NCBI RefSeq assembly: GCF_000971975.1
Contig: NZ_LAQO01000019.1
Location: 123,929 to 187,928, forward strand
From: Paenibacillus algorifonticola
GTDB taxonomy: Bacteria > Bacillota > Bacilli > Paenibacillales > Paenibacillaceae
DNA: 64,000 nucleotides
Direction of reading: 5' to 3'
Shown: in pieces, positions 51,869-60,405 of the stretch
Position numbering within the stretch: the stretch's first letter is position 1
Layout: every line of letters begins with the position of its first letter
Notes under the pieces: generated by a model
Databases searched by the model: none
The model's input: the letters and a program-made list of their open reading frames with translations, nothing else
What the model was told of the DNA's origin: nothing
Made by a program: the position numbers and the translations under genes

Positions 51869-53176
51869 ATGAGACAGGACAAGGGTGGCTTTAGGTCTGG
51901 TTCTGGTTCCGGTGCAAAAACACAGATGCCAATGGGGCCTTTCGGTCGGCAGACACTGCTGAGGAGGGAGCCGACAGGTGGGGTGTTAGATAAGCAGGCG
52001 ATACTGCTGCTCGCTGTACAAGCGTTGTTTGGCATTGCGCTGGCGCTGTCCGGGACGTTCGTTCCCATCTATTTATGGAAAGCGAGCTCCTCGTATATGC
52101 TGGTCGGCTGGTTTACGATGAGCCAATATTTAACATGCGGTATTACCTTTTGGCTAGCGGGAAAATGGGTTAAGGAATATAATAAAATGAACAGTCTCCG
52201 CACAGGCATCGTGCTGTCGGGGGCTTTTTATTTCACGGTGCTGTTGCTGGGCCGTCAGGCGGCGAGCTTTATCATTCCGCTTGGTATATTGAATGGCATA
52301 GCGCTTGGTTTATTTTGGGTCGCATTTGATGTCATATATTTTGAAATTACCGAGCCGGACAATCGCGACCGCTTTAATGGCTGGTCCGGGCTGCTTGGCT
52401 CGGGAGCGGGTATTTTGGCGCCATGGGTATCGGGACTGCTCATTACCTCAATGCGCGGCGAGCGCGGCTATCAAATTATTTTCAGCGCATCTCTTGTCAT
52501 ATTAGGCTTGGCTGTTGTACTAAGCTTCTGGCTCAAGAAACGCAAGCAGGAGGGCAGGCGTTATAACTGGCGCCATGGCTTCCAGCAGCTTGCCGTCCCC
52601 GGCAATCCTTGGCGCAGAGTGCTGCCAGCCGTCGTGGCCCAAGGGGTGCGGGAAGGCGTATTTCTGTTTTTGGTCGGCTTGACGGTCTATATCGCGACGC
52701 AAAATGAGGCCAAGCTGGGCAGCTTTACGCTGATTACCTCTTTTGTAGCGCTAATTAGCTTCTGGCTAGTTGGCAAAAGACTGTCCTCGCGCAATCGCAA
52801 ACGGGCGATGCTGATCGGAACGATTATGAATGGTCTGGTCATATTGCCGTTGTTCTATAATGTCAATTTTACGACTTTATTGTTGTTTGGTATTGGAACA
52901 TCAATCTTTATGCCGCTTTACATTATACCGATGACGTCAAGGGTGTTCGATTTAATAGGGGAATCGCAGACAGGCGGGGGTGAACGAGAAGAATATATCG
53001 TATTGCGGGAAGCGGGGCTGACGTTCGGTCGAGTGCTGGGGCTTACCGGATATTTGATTGTGCTTACGCAAAATAATTCCCCGCTGGCAGTCGTTTGGCT
53101 GCTGTTCATTGTAGGCTCTGTGCCGATTATTGGCTGGTGGCTCATGAGGCCATTGCTGGATAAAGAAACAGTATGA
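51869..53176 (+). CDS. MFS transporter
   Basis: A 435-residue membrane protein with about 12 helices beginning at residue 47 (AILLLAVQALFGIALALSGT) after a Gly/Ser-rich cytoplasmic N-terminus. Features include SSYMLVGWFTMSQYLTCG, LGLFWVAFDVIYFEITEPDN and a second half with KRLSSRNRKRAMLIGT. It resembles the YqgE/YkuC-like MFS proteins of Bacilli of unknown substrate. Start ATG 51869 follows GGGGAAGGGG, with a possible later start after the Gly/Ser segment. Confidence 0.88.
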   Translation: MRQDKGGFRSGSGSGAKTQMPMGPFGRQTLLRREPTGGVLDKQAILLLAVQALFGIALALSGTFVPIYLWKASSSYMLVGWFTMSQYLTCGITFWLAGKWVKEYNKMNSLRTGIVLSGAFYFTVLLLGRQAASFIIPLGILNGIALGLFWVAFDVIYFEITEPDNRDRFNGWSGLLGSGAGILAPWVSGLLITSMRGERGYQIIFSASLVILGLAVVLSFWLKKRKQEGRRYNWRHGFQQLAVPGNPWRRVLPAVVAQGVREGVFLFLVGLTVYIATQNEAKLGSFTLITSFVALISFWLVGKRLSSRNRKRAMLIGTIMNGLVILPLFYNVNFTTLLLFGIGTSIFMPLYIIPMTSRVFDLIGESQTGGGEREEYIVLREAGLTFGRVLGLTGYLIVLTQNNSPLAVVWLLFIVGSVPIIGWWLMRPLLDKETV

Positions 53177-53217
53177 TTTGAACTTTATGATTGATGGGAG
53201 CAGGAGGAGTAACAGAA

Positions 53218-54135
53218 ATGCCGAAAATCGTATCAAGCATCATTGATTTAGTGGGCGAAACGCCTGTTGTGAAGCTGAATCGTCTGGCGGAGGAAGGCTG
53301 CGGAGATGTTTTCGTCAAGCTGGAATATTTCAATCCGAGCGGCAGCGTCAAGGACCGCGCAGCGGCTTCCTTGATTCAGGCTGGGGAGCTGAGCGGCGCC
53401 ATTAAGCCGGGTTCTACTATTATAGAGCCGACGAGTGGAAATACCGGTATTGGACTGGCAATGGGAGCGGCGGCAAAAGGCTACAAGCTCATTCTCATCA
53501 TGCCGGATAATATGTCGGAGGAGCGTATTAAGCTGCTGCGCGGCTATGGTGCGGAGGTTGTTTTGACACCAGCGGCGCAGCGGATGCCTGGCGCTATTGC
53601 GAAGGCGCGCGAGCTTGCGGAAAACATTCCGGACAGCTTTATTCCCAATCAGTTTGAAAATCAAGCAAATCCTGACGCCCACCGCGGCACGACAGCAATG
53701 GAGATCTTGCAGCAGATGGAAGGGCGTCTTGATGCTTTTGTCGCCTGCTCGGGAACTGGCGGTACCATTACGGGAACAGGCGAGACGCTGAAAGCCGTAC
53801 TTCCGAATTTACATATTGCTGTTGTGGAGCCTATGGGCTCGCCTGTACTGTCCGGTGGAGAGCCAGGGCCACATAAGCTGGTGGGGACAAGTCCCGGCTT
53901 TGTACCTGCAATTTTGAACGTATCCATCTATGATGAGATCATCCAAGCGGCGGACGATGATGCCATAGATATGATGCGCTCGCTTGCGCGTCAGGAAGGG
54001 CTGCTGCTCGGTCCATCTTCCGGCGCTGCCGTATGGGCCGCTTTTCAGGTGGCGCGCCGTCTGGGAGCTGGCAGCAGAGTGCTGTGCATGGCGCCGGACA
54101 CAGGTGAACGGTATTTGAGCATGAATTTATTTTAA
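53218..54135 (+). CDS. cysK: Cysteine synthase A (O-acetylserine sulfhydrylase)
   Basis: A 305-residue PLP enzyme that joins O-acetylserine and sulfide to give cysteine. The PLP Lys is K45 in SGSVKDRAA. Other family motifs are PTSGNTGIGLAMGAAAKGY, the phosphate loop CSGTGGTITG and GPSSGAAVWAA near the C-terminus. Start ATG 53218 follows AGGAGGAG; an in-frame TTG at 53191 is unsupported. It stands alone, 41 bases after the MFS gene, possibly co-transcribed. A CBS or cystathionine-type enzyme is less likely given the lack of extra domains. Confidence 0.95.
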   Translation: MPKIVSSIIDLVGETPVVKLNRLAEEGCGDVFVKLEYFNPSGSVKDRAAASLIQAGELSGAIKPGSTIIEPTSGNTGIGLAMGAAAKGYKLILIMPDNMSEERIKLLRGYGAEVVLTPAAQRMPGAIAKARELAENIPDSFIPNQFENQANPDAHRGTTAMEILQQMEGRLDAFVACSGTGGTITGTGETLKAVLPNLHIAVVEPMGSPVLSGGEPGPHKLVGTSPGFVPAILNVSIYDEIIQAADDDAIDMMRSLARQEGLLLGPSSGAAVWAAFQVARRLGAGSRVLCMAPDTGERYLSMNLF

Positions 54136-54157
54136 GAAAAATGGCTACCTCGCTTCT

Positions 54158-55282
54158 TTAATGAATCTTAACTTTAAGGCCAGCTACGCTTGCGGCCTTC
54201 TCTGTATGCTTCCAATTTTTTAACGCATCCTTGACGATCAACCGCTTTTCCTTTACATAGTTCAAAATGAATGCGGGCTCGCTCAAATACGTATTAAAGC
54301 TGCTTTTTCGGGTATAATCCTCTTGAATCGCCGGCGTCAGCTTGCTGTATAAAGCTTTAACGTTCCGCTCCACCTGTTCCTCCGTAAATGCTGTTTGCAG
54401 CAGCCGGATCAGGATGGAGCGGTATTTGCGTTTGTAGGCCGGAATGGCTAATAACTTCCTAGTTAATGTGTTATACCCTTCTATCCGCACCAGACCGCTT
54501 CCGCACGGCTTGCCGTAGCAATTTCTTCCCCAGGTACCTTCATAATCCCAAGGGATAATCCGGAATTTATCCGTTTTCGCATGCTCATACAACGCATAGT
54601 TCTGATCGAAGCCATCATAGTTTCCCGTCAGCACGGCGCCGGCCAGCCATAGCAAATATTGATTGACATCGAGCCGCTTTGCGGTCCAAGTGTTCCACTG
54701 CAAGCGGGTGTTGCGTTTGCGATTCAAGCCGCCGACGAACCGAATAAGGCGCAGCTGCGCCAATGCAGGCCCTGTAACTAGCTCATAGCCGTCAAAGAGG
54801 GAAGCTTTTCTGCGCTCCGTAATGGGATCAATCAAGCTGAAGTTCGCGCTGTCATTGACCGCATAAATTATGGAGCGGCAGCTGATGCCTCTTTTGCGGA
54901 AAAATCTTGGATCAACAGACTCAATCTCCAAATAGACGCCTTGCGATACGCCATTGATGACGAGCAAAATATGCCGGGTATGCGGCGAAGGCACGCCAAT
55001 CTGATTGAAAAACTGGAAGGATAGCGCATTGCGTATCATAGACGGGTCATCGAACTCGGCGTTCCAATGCAGCGTCAATCCCGACTTCGTTCTCACTTCA
55101 TAAGATTTTTTAAAATAGTTCCTCGTATGGCCACCGCGATAGCCAAACGATGCTTCCATTGATTTGCCGTTCATATTGAACTGAACCGGCTGGAAAACAT
55201 GGCTCCAGGAATCTTCCTGAAGCTCCAGCATATGATCAGGCTCAATCGTAATTTCTCGAATCGGCAGCGAATGGGTTGCCAT
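54158..55282 (-). CDS. cotH: CotH-type spore coat protein kinase
   Basis: A 374-residue atypical kinase. Family landmarks are visible: KKSYEVRTKSG, GVYLEIESVDPRFFRK, the catalytic region TGNYDGFDQNYALYE, and the metal-binding WDYEGTWGRN. CotH phosphorylates Ser-rich coat proteins CotB and CotG in B. subtilis and shapes the outer coat. Start ATG 55282 follows GGAGGTGG. A divergent CotB-like gene lies 380 bases away, matching the kinase-substrate neighbourhood known in B. subtilis. Confidence 0.9.
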   Translation of the reverse strand: MATHSLPIREITIEPDHMLELQEDSWSHVFQPVQFNMNGKSMEASFGYRGGHTRNYFKKSYEVRTKSGLTLHWNAEFDDPSMIRNALSFQFFNQIGVPSPHTRHILLVINGVSQGVYLEIESVDPRFFRKRGISCRSIIYAVNDSANFSLIDPITERRKASLFDGYELVTGPALAQLRLIRFVGGLNRKRNTRLQWNTWTAKRLDVNQYLLWLAGAVLTGNYDGFDQNYALYEHAKTDKFRIIPWDYEGTWGRNCYGKPCGSGLVRIEGYNTLTRKLLAIPAYKRKYRSILIRLLQTAFTEEQVERNVKALYSKLTPAIQEDYTRKSSFNTYLSEPAFILNYVKEKRLIVKDALKNWKHTEKAASVAGLKVKIH

Positions 55283-55661
55283 CAGTTCCACCTCCTGCAG
55301 GCAGATCAGCCTACCGTCCTCAGATAGGCTTTTGCTGATTTACCTTATTCCGCCGCAGGGTGTTTTGCTACTGCTGACGCAGCAATTCTATGAATCTTTT
55401 TCTAGTTATTTGCTTATATCGGAAATAAATAGTTATTAATCTAGTACCTCTTATATGAGGGATACATATAAATGTATTATAAATCGTCTCCCATGACAGA
55501 TGAACGGCATCAAGCGCAGGAGGGATGCTCGCTTACTCAACCAACACGGCCATGCAATAGCAGGGACAAGGTCAATATCGTTAAGGTTTGGATGTAAATC
55601 TAGCGAGGCTAATTAAACATTTGGAGGGATTTTAATAAGAATTATTGCTGCAACTATGTAG
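55283..55661. other. Intergenic region between cotH and the CotB-like gene
   Basis: No gene is seen. AGCCTA and TAGGCT (55308-55330) form a small hairpin in the cotH leader. The centre (55420-55480) is AT-rich and carries TACATATAAATGTA-type sequence that could hold sporulation sigma-factor promoters, but no match is good enough to call. GGAGGG at 55623-55628 is too far from the start at 55662. Confidence 0.5.
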
Positions 55662-56255
55662 GTGGAGAACAGCTCGAAAAGCAATGGCACTAAAACATTT
55701 CTTGAAGGTTTAGTCGGACAATATGTGAAAATCAACCGCGGTGGACCAGAATCCCTTCAAGGCACGCTTGTTGCCGTGAAAAACGACTATTTGGTGCTTT
55801 GGACCAAAGAAGGCATCGTCTACGTCAGCACGAGTCATGTGAAAAGCATTACCGATTTCCCTAGCAACAAGAGCGGAGGCTGCAAGCCAGACTATATTAA
55901 AGCTTCCAGCTTTGTCGGCGTAATCCGTGCGCTCAACCATAAATTTGTGCAAATCAACTGGGGCGGCCCGGAGAAAATCGAAGGCTTTATCGCCGAAGTT
56001 GGCAACACATCCTTGTTGTTGGTCGTAAATCGTGAAGTTGTTCAAATTCAATTGTTACACATTAAAACAATTAAGCCTCTTGGACAAAACACTTCCCGTG
56101 GCGACCGTTCCGGCGGAAACCGCAGCGGTGGCAACAGCAACAGAAGCCTAGTTGAAAACCGAGCTAGGCACATGCTGCCGAAGCCCGTTCTTCCTTTAAA
56201 AGTAAATCGGCAGAAAGGAGATAGATTATATGAAAAATCGCCATCCGCTGTTTGA
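55662..56255 (+). CDS. CotB-like spore coat protein with two DUF2642-type repeats
   Basis: A 197-residue protein with two SH3-like DUF2642 units: residues about 16-64 (VKINRGGPESLQGTLVAVKN, then VYVSTSHVKSIT) and 85-130 (VQINWGGPEKIEGFIAEVGN, LLHIKTIKPL). The RGGPES-x-x-G and HVKSI signatures are shared with B. subtilis CotB. The long Ser/Lys-rich CotB tail is replaced by a short SGGNRSGGNSNRS stretch. GTG 55662 is the first possible start because a TAG precedes it, and no good Shine-Dalgarno is seen. It overlaps the next gene by 26 bases. It lies divergent from the CotH kinase. Confidence 0.8.
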   Translation: MENSSKSNGTKTFLEGLVGQYVKINRGGPESLQGTLVAVKNDYLVLWTKEGIVYVSTSHVKSITDFPSNKSGGCKPDYIKASSFVGVIRALNHKFVQINWGGPEKIEGFIAEVGNTSLLLVVNREVVQIQLLHIKTIKPLGQNTSRGDRSGGNRSGGNSNRSLVENRARHMLPKPVLPLKVNRQKGDRLYEKSPSAV

Positions 56256-56895
56256 CCAGCAAGTTGAGTTGGACATATCGGGAAAGTTTGCCCCCATTCG
56301 CGGCAAGCTGATTGAATTCGGTCAGGATATTTTAGTGCTGCATACCGGTATGCAGTTTGTTTATGTGCCGCTCATTCATTTGCAGCAGCTGCGTCTGTCC
56401 AATAGCAAATTTGAGCCATTCGAGGTGCCGGAGCTGCCCTTCGAGGCTTATAATGAAACGGTATCGTACCGTAAAATTTTGATGAACGCCAAGGGGATGT
56501 TTTCGGAGCTGTACATTACTGGAAATCAATCGATCCATGGCTACGTAACGACGGTTATGAATGATTACTTCGTGTTTTATTCCCCGATTTACCACACCGT
56601 TATGGTGTCTCTGCACCATCTGAAATATTTGATTCCTTACAATCCCAACGTCACGCCGTATATGCTGACCCCCGAGCAGTTCCCGTTAAGGCCTTCGCCA
56701 GTCACATTGTCCCGAACATTCGATCAGCAGCTGCGCAAGCTGATGGGTGAGTTCGTTGTGCTTGATTTGGGCGAGAATTCCCATAAAACCGGTGTCCTCA
56801 AAGCGATTGACCAAAGGATGCTTGAGCTGTCCACAGCGAACGGAGCCTCGGTATTTCTCCATTTTGACCATGTGAAAACGGTGCATCTTCCTTAA
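56230..56895 (+). CDS. Coat-type protein with three DUF2642-like repeats
   Basis: A 221-residue protein built of three copies of the same small barrel as its neighbour: residues about 6-55 (GKLIEFGQDILVLHTG, PLIHLQQL), 85-137 (HGYVTTVMNDYFVFYSP, SLHHLKYL) and 166-218 (TGVLKAIDQRMLELS, FDHVKTVHL). It starts at ATG 56230 behind AAAGGAGA and overlaps the CotB-like gene by 26 bases, which suggests coupled translation. A spore coat role is inferred from the cluster. It has no Ser-rich tail. Confidence 0.78.
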   Translation: MKNRHPLFDQQVELDISGKFAPIRGKLIEFGQDILVLHTGMQFVYVPLIHLQQLRLSNSKFEPFEVPELPFEAYNETVSYRKILMNAKGMFSELYITGNQSIHGYVTTVMNDYFVFYSPIYHTVMVSLHHLKYLIPYNPNVTPYMLTPEQFPLRPSPVTLSRTFDQQLRKLMGEFVVLDLGENSHKTGVLKAIDQRMLELSTANGASVFLHFDHVKTVHLP

Positions 56896-56934
56896 AGTCA
56901 CACTAGCCTCCACAAAGCTGTAAATTGAAGGTGA

Positions 56935-56974
56935 AAATGCCTATTAACCTTGCGATAAGGAAATAGGCATTTTT
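56935..56974 (+). terminator. Intrinsic terminator after the DUF2642 pair
   Basis: AAATGCCTATT (56936-56946) pairs with AATAGGCATTT, extended by CCTT/AAGG, and ends in TTTTT. Confidence 0.88.
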
Positions 56975-57124
56975 GGTTTGTTTATTTGGAAAAAGCAGCC
57001 ATACATAATTATTGGGAGAGTGATCCATAATACGTAAAGGTTGACATGAAGTCAGTCATTCAGAGCAAGGAAGCATGCTCTGCCGCTTTATCAATCAAAC
57101 GAAGGTTCAGGAGGAGGAATTTAA

Positions 57125-57349
57125 ATGCTACAGCCAATGACTGCAAAAGAACTGGAGTATGTCGCAGATTCGATGTCCAACGAGGACTTGTTGATCAAGC
57201 AATGCACAGCCGTTTCTGTCGGAGCAAGCAACCAGCAGCTTCGCCAAATGTGCTCGCAAATGCTGCATACGCATCAGCAGCATTATCAGACGCTGCTGCA
57301 CACGCTTCAGCAGCATCAAAGCATGGCGCCTACACAGCCTCAGCAGTAA
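57125..57349 (+). CDS. CotF-like small spore coat protein
   Basis: A 74-residue helical protein (MTAKELEYVADSMSNEDLLI, then CSQMLHTHQQHYQTLLHTL) rich in His and Gln, like the short CotF-related or coat-associated helical bundle proteins of Bacilli. Start ATG 57125 follows AGGAGGAGG. It is followed 39 bases later by a longer CotF-family gene; the two probably form one unit and may dimerise. Confidence 0.75.
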   Translation: MLQPMTAKELEYVADSMSNEDLLIKQCTAVSVGASNQQLRQMCSQMLHTHQQHYQTLLHTLQQHQSMAPTQPQQ

Positions 57350-57388
57350 GGATCAAACTCAGCAACGAGACATAAGGAGGAAAAAGAG

Positions 57389-57796
57389 ATGCAACAGCAG
57401 TATGCGCAATCGATTTTGCCGGAAGAGGATCTGGCTTACACCGTACTTAGTGATTTGAAACGCGTAACCCGCGAATATGCAACGGCGGCGACGGAGGCGG
57501 CTTGTCCTGATATTCGCCAAATGTTTACCAACCTGCTGAGCAGCACGCTGAAAATGCAAGGCGAACTGTATCAAGTCATGCAGTCGCTAAACATGTACAA
57601 TCCCGCATCCCCTGTGCTCAGACAGGAGATCGACAAGCAGTTAAAGGAATACCAGCAAACGCAGCAAAAAACGTCGCAGTTTTTGCAGCAGCGTATGGGC
57701 GGCCAGCCTCAGGGTATGCAAGCGGGCTATGGCCATATGGTGCAGCAGCAGCAACAGCACAACCAGCAAAATTCCCATCAGCCCTATTACATGTAA
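57389..57796 (+). CDS. CotF-family spore coat protein
   Basis: A 135-residue protein with the CotF helical domain (LPEEDLAYTVLSDLKRVTRE, CPDIRQMFTNLLSSTLKMQG, residues 10-85) and a Gln/His/Gly-rich tail (QQQQQHNQQNSHQPYYM) typical of coat proteins that are cross-linked or assembled in the coat. Start ATG 57389 follows AAGGAGG. It ends with a terminator. Confidence 0.85.
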   Translation: MQQQYAQSILPEEDLAYTVLSDLKRVTREYATAATEAACPDIRQMFTNLLSSTLKMQGELYQVMQSLNMYNPASPVLRQEIDKQLKEYQQTQQKTSQFLQQRMGGQPQGMQAGYGHMVQQQQQHNQQNSHQPYYM

Positions 57797-57823
57797 AGAC
57801 CCTTCGGGGTCTTTTGTTTTTTT
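57795..57823 (+). terminator. Intrinsic terminator after the CotF gene
   Basis: AAAGACCC (57795-57802) and GGGTCTTT (57807-57814) close a TTCG tetraloop, followed by TGTTTTTTT. Confidence 0.92.
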
Positions 57824-57890
57824 CTTTGCAGGAAGCCCGGATTCGTTGTAATATGAAGGTTAATAACTTCAGGTTTGCTGGAAGGAGTAT

Positions 57891-58385
57891 ATGATGAACG
57901 AATTGCAACTCAAAGTATTGGAGCTGCTCAAGGAAGACGCCAGACGTGATGCGGATTTAATCGCCACTTTGCTAGGTGCTCCCGCTGAGGAAGTAAAGCA
58001 GGCAATAGCCGAGCTTGAACATAATCATATTATTGTAAAATACGCGACTATCGTGAACTGGAGCAAGGTAGATGACGAGAAGGTAACGGCGCTGATTGAG
58101 GTGCAAATTACACCTGAGCGCGGACGTGGCTTCGAAGGTATTGCCGAGCGCATTTACTTATATCCGGAAGTGAAATCCGTTTATTTGATGTCCGGAGCCT
58201 ACGATCTGCTCGTTGAGATTGAAGGGAAAAACTTGAAGGAGGTTGCCTCCTTCGTATCGAATAAGCTGTCCCCGATCGATGCTGTATTATCCACAAAGAC
58301 GAACTTTATTTTGAAAAAATATAAACAGGATGGAATTATCTTCGAGGAGCATGAAGGTGACGATCGTTTGATGATTTCACCGTAA
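57891..58385 (+). CDS. Lrp/AsnC-family regulator (AlaR-like)
   Basis: A 164-residue regulator with an N-terminal helix-turn-helix (ELQLKVLELLKEDARRDADL, EVKQAIAELEHNHII) and a C-terminal RAM ligand-binding domain (TALIEVQITPERGRGFEGIA, GAYDLLVEIEGKN). It lies 12 bases upstream of an AlaT-like aminotransferase, the same order as B. subtilis alaR-alaT, so it probably controls that gene in response to alanine or another amino acid. Start ATG 57891 or 57894; GGAAGGAG precedes. Confidence 0.92.
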   Translation: MMNELQLKVLELLKEDARRDADLIATLLGAPAEEVKQAIAELEHNHIIVKYATIVNWSKVDDEKVTALIEVQITPERGRGFEGIAERIYLYPEVKSVYLMSGAYDLLVEIEGKNLKEVASFVSNKLSPIDAVLSTKTNFILKKYKQDGIIFEEHEGDDRLMISP

Positions 58386-58397
58386 GAGGTGAATGTG

Positions 58398-59615
58398 ATG
58401 ATTAAAGAAGAGGAAGAGCTGGTACGGACGAAGGTGAAGCGTCAAGCGATGACTGACTATTTGACCCCTTCTGTCCAAAATATTAAACCATCGGGTATTC
58501 GTCGTTTTTTTGATTTGGTCAATACCCGTAAAGATGTCATTACTCTTGGCGTTGGCGAGCCGGATTTTATTACGCCATGGCATGTTCGTGAAGCGGCTGT
58601 TTATTCGCTGGAAAGAGGCAAGACGCAGTATACGTCCAATGCGGGCCTGCCTGCTCTGCGCGAAGCGATCGGCCAATATTTAAATGACCAATTCCAGACG
58701 CCATATGATCCGGCCAGTGAAATTCTCGTAACCGTTGGCGGAAGTGAAGCGATTGATTTGGCGCTGCGGGCACTAATTGTGCCAGGCGATGAAATTTTAA
58801 TTCCTGAACCTTGCTATATTTCCTATTCTCCTATAACTGCGCTTGGCGGCGGTGTTCCCGTTGGCATTGAGACTTTTGCTGAAGAAAAGTTCAAGCTTAA
58901 GGCTGAATCGCTACAGGCTGCTATTACTCCGCGTTCCAAGGTATTGATTTTATGTTATCCGAGCAATCCGACGGGCGGCATTATGACCTATGAGGACTGG
59001 CTGCCGATTGCCAAGGTGGTCGAGGATAACGATCTGATTGTCATCTCAGATGAAATTTATGCCGAGCTTACTTACGGAACGAAGCATTGCAGCTTCTCGG
59101 CGATGCCGGGCATGCGGGATCGTACCATTCTCGTCAGCGGCTTCTCGAAGGCATTCGCTATGACGGGCTGGCGGCTTGGCTATGCTTGCGGACATCCTGA
59201 TCTCATTGCTGCGATGCTGAAAATTCACCAATATACAGTCATGTGCGCTCCGGCAATGGCGCAATATGCTGGTGTAGAAGCGTTGACCAGAGGATTGGAA
59301 GAGAAAGACCGGATGGTCGATGCTTACAATCAGCGTCGCCGCCTTGTTGTGAAGGGCTTTCGCGATATCGGGCTGGAATGTCATGAGCCGGAGGGAGCGT
59401 TTTATGCGTTTCCGTCGGTTAAGGCGACTGGGCTTACATCTGAGAAATTTGCCGAACGCCTGCTTGAGGAAGGCGGCGTAGCAGCTGTTCCAGGCGATGT
59501 GTTTGGCCTCGGCGGTGAAGGGCATTTGCGTTGCTCCTATGCAACCTCGGTTTCGAACTTGGCTGAAGCGCTGGATCGCATTGGCGGCTTTGTCCATAAA
59601 CTGAAGCAGGGCTAA
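58398..59615 (+). CDS. Class I PLP aminotransferase (AlaT-like)
   Basis: A 405-residue aminotransferase of the AlaT/PatA subgroup. The PLP-binding Lys is in SGFSKAFAMTGWRLGY; other landmarks are VGGSEAIDLALRALI, YPSNPTGG and ISDEIYAELTYG. In B. subtilis the equivalent product of the alaR-alaT operon makes alanine from pyruvate. Start ATG 58398 follows AGAGGTGA; a GTG at 58389 overlaps that site. A terminator follows. Confidence 0.92.
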   Translation: MIKEEEELVRTKVKRQAMTDYLTPSVQNIKPSGIRRFFDLVNTRKDVITLGVGEPDFITPWHVREAAVYSLERGKTQYTSNAGLPALREAIGQYLNDQFQTPYDPASEILVTVGGSEAIDLALRALIVPGDEILIPEPCYISYSPITALGGGVPVGIETFAEEKFKLKAESLQAAITPRSKVLILCYPSNPTGGIMTYEDWLPIAKVVEDNDLIVISDEIYAELTYGTKHCSFSAMPGMRDRTILVSGFSKAFAMTGWRLGYACGHPDLIAAMLKIHQYTVMCAPAMAQYAGVEALTRGLEEKDRMVDAYNQRRRLVVKGFRDIGLECHEPEGAFYAFPSVKATGLTSEKFAERLLEEGGVAAVPGDVFGLGGEGHLRCSYATSVSNLAEALDRIGGFVHKLKQG

Positions 59616-59674
59616 ACGGGAAATTCAAAGAGCAATGTTCTTTAGTATTTTTAACTGGCTATTTTTGAGCAATA

Positions 59675-59712
59675 GGCGGCATTCCAGTTCGAGCTGGAAT
59701 ACCGCCTTTTTT
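59675..59712 (+). terminator. Intrinsic terminator after the AlaT-like gene
   Basis: GGCGGCATTCCAG (59675-59687) pairs with CTGGAATACCGCC (59694-59706), followed by six T. Confidence 0.93.
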
Positions 59713-59832
59713 GTGCTGCACGCGGGCAGATTTCTCTGGAGAAGGCTTCGGCAGAGGTGGCCGTTTATGGTATAGTGTATAGTAGCTTTTTAAAAGCAGA
59801 CGGCAGTGTGATGAGAGGGGCAAGGTTGAGCC

Positions 59833-60405
59833 ATGAGATTATATACGCGTACGGGAGATAGTGGAGAAACGGCATTAATTGGCGGACGTGTCCGCAAGGA
59901 TGATATTCGGGTGGAAGCCTATGGCACGATTGATGAGCTGAACTGCTTCGTTGGGCAGGCGGCTGCGGAAGCTGCGCAGCATGAGCAGCTCGCGGAGATG
60001 GCAGCGCTGCTGGTCGATATTCAGCAGGAGCTGTTCGATTGCGGATCTGACCTTGCTTATGCAAGGCCGGGAGCACCGCTTAAAGTGACGCCGGAACCGG
60101 CAGAGCGGCTGGAGCAGATCATTGACGTATACATTACGGAGGCGCCGGAAATTACTCGGTTTATTCTGCCTGGGGGAAGTCCGTTGTCGTCGCTGCTGCA
60201 CGTATGCCGCACCGTATGCCGACGGGCTGAGCGCCGCGTCGTGACACTGGCTGCGGATCATCCCGCTAACCCCGAGGTGACGAAATATTTGAACCGCCTG
60301 TCGGATTTCTTTTTTGCGGCTGCACGTGTGGCGAACGCCAAGCTCGGCGTGCCGGATACCGAATATATTAGAAGCAAGGAAGTATTCCGGAAACGGAAAA
60401 AATAA
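59833..60405 (+). CDS. PduO-type cob(I)alamin adenosyltransferase
   Basis: A 190-residue enzyme that transfers the adenosyl group of ATP to cob(I)alamin. The family signature is complete: LYTRTGDSGETALIGGRV, VEAYGTIDELNCFVG, FILPGGSPLSSLLHVCRTVC with CRRAERRVV, and YLNRLSDFFFAAARVAN. It makes adenosylcobalamin, the ligand sensed by the riboswitch before metE in this window. Start ATG 59833 follows AAGGTTGAG. Its TAA overlaps the next ATG by one base. Confidence 0.95.
   Translation: MRLYTRTGDSGETALIGGRVRKDDIRVEAYGTIDELNCFVGQAAAEAAQHEQLAEMAALLVDIQQELFDCGSDLAYARPGAPLKVTPEPAERLEQIIDVYITEAPEITRFILPGGSPLSSLLHVCRTVCRRAERRVVTLAADHPANPEVTKYLNRLSDFFFAAARVANAKLGVPDTEYIRSKEVFRKRKK

Noticed and set aside
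57046..57375. A 109-codon plus-strand open frame overlapping the first CotF-like gene
   Set aside because: The AGGAGGAGG site points to ATG 57125 in another frame, and only that product resembles coat proteins.
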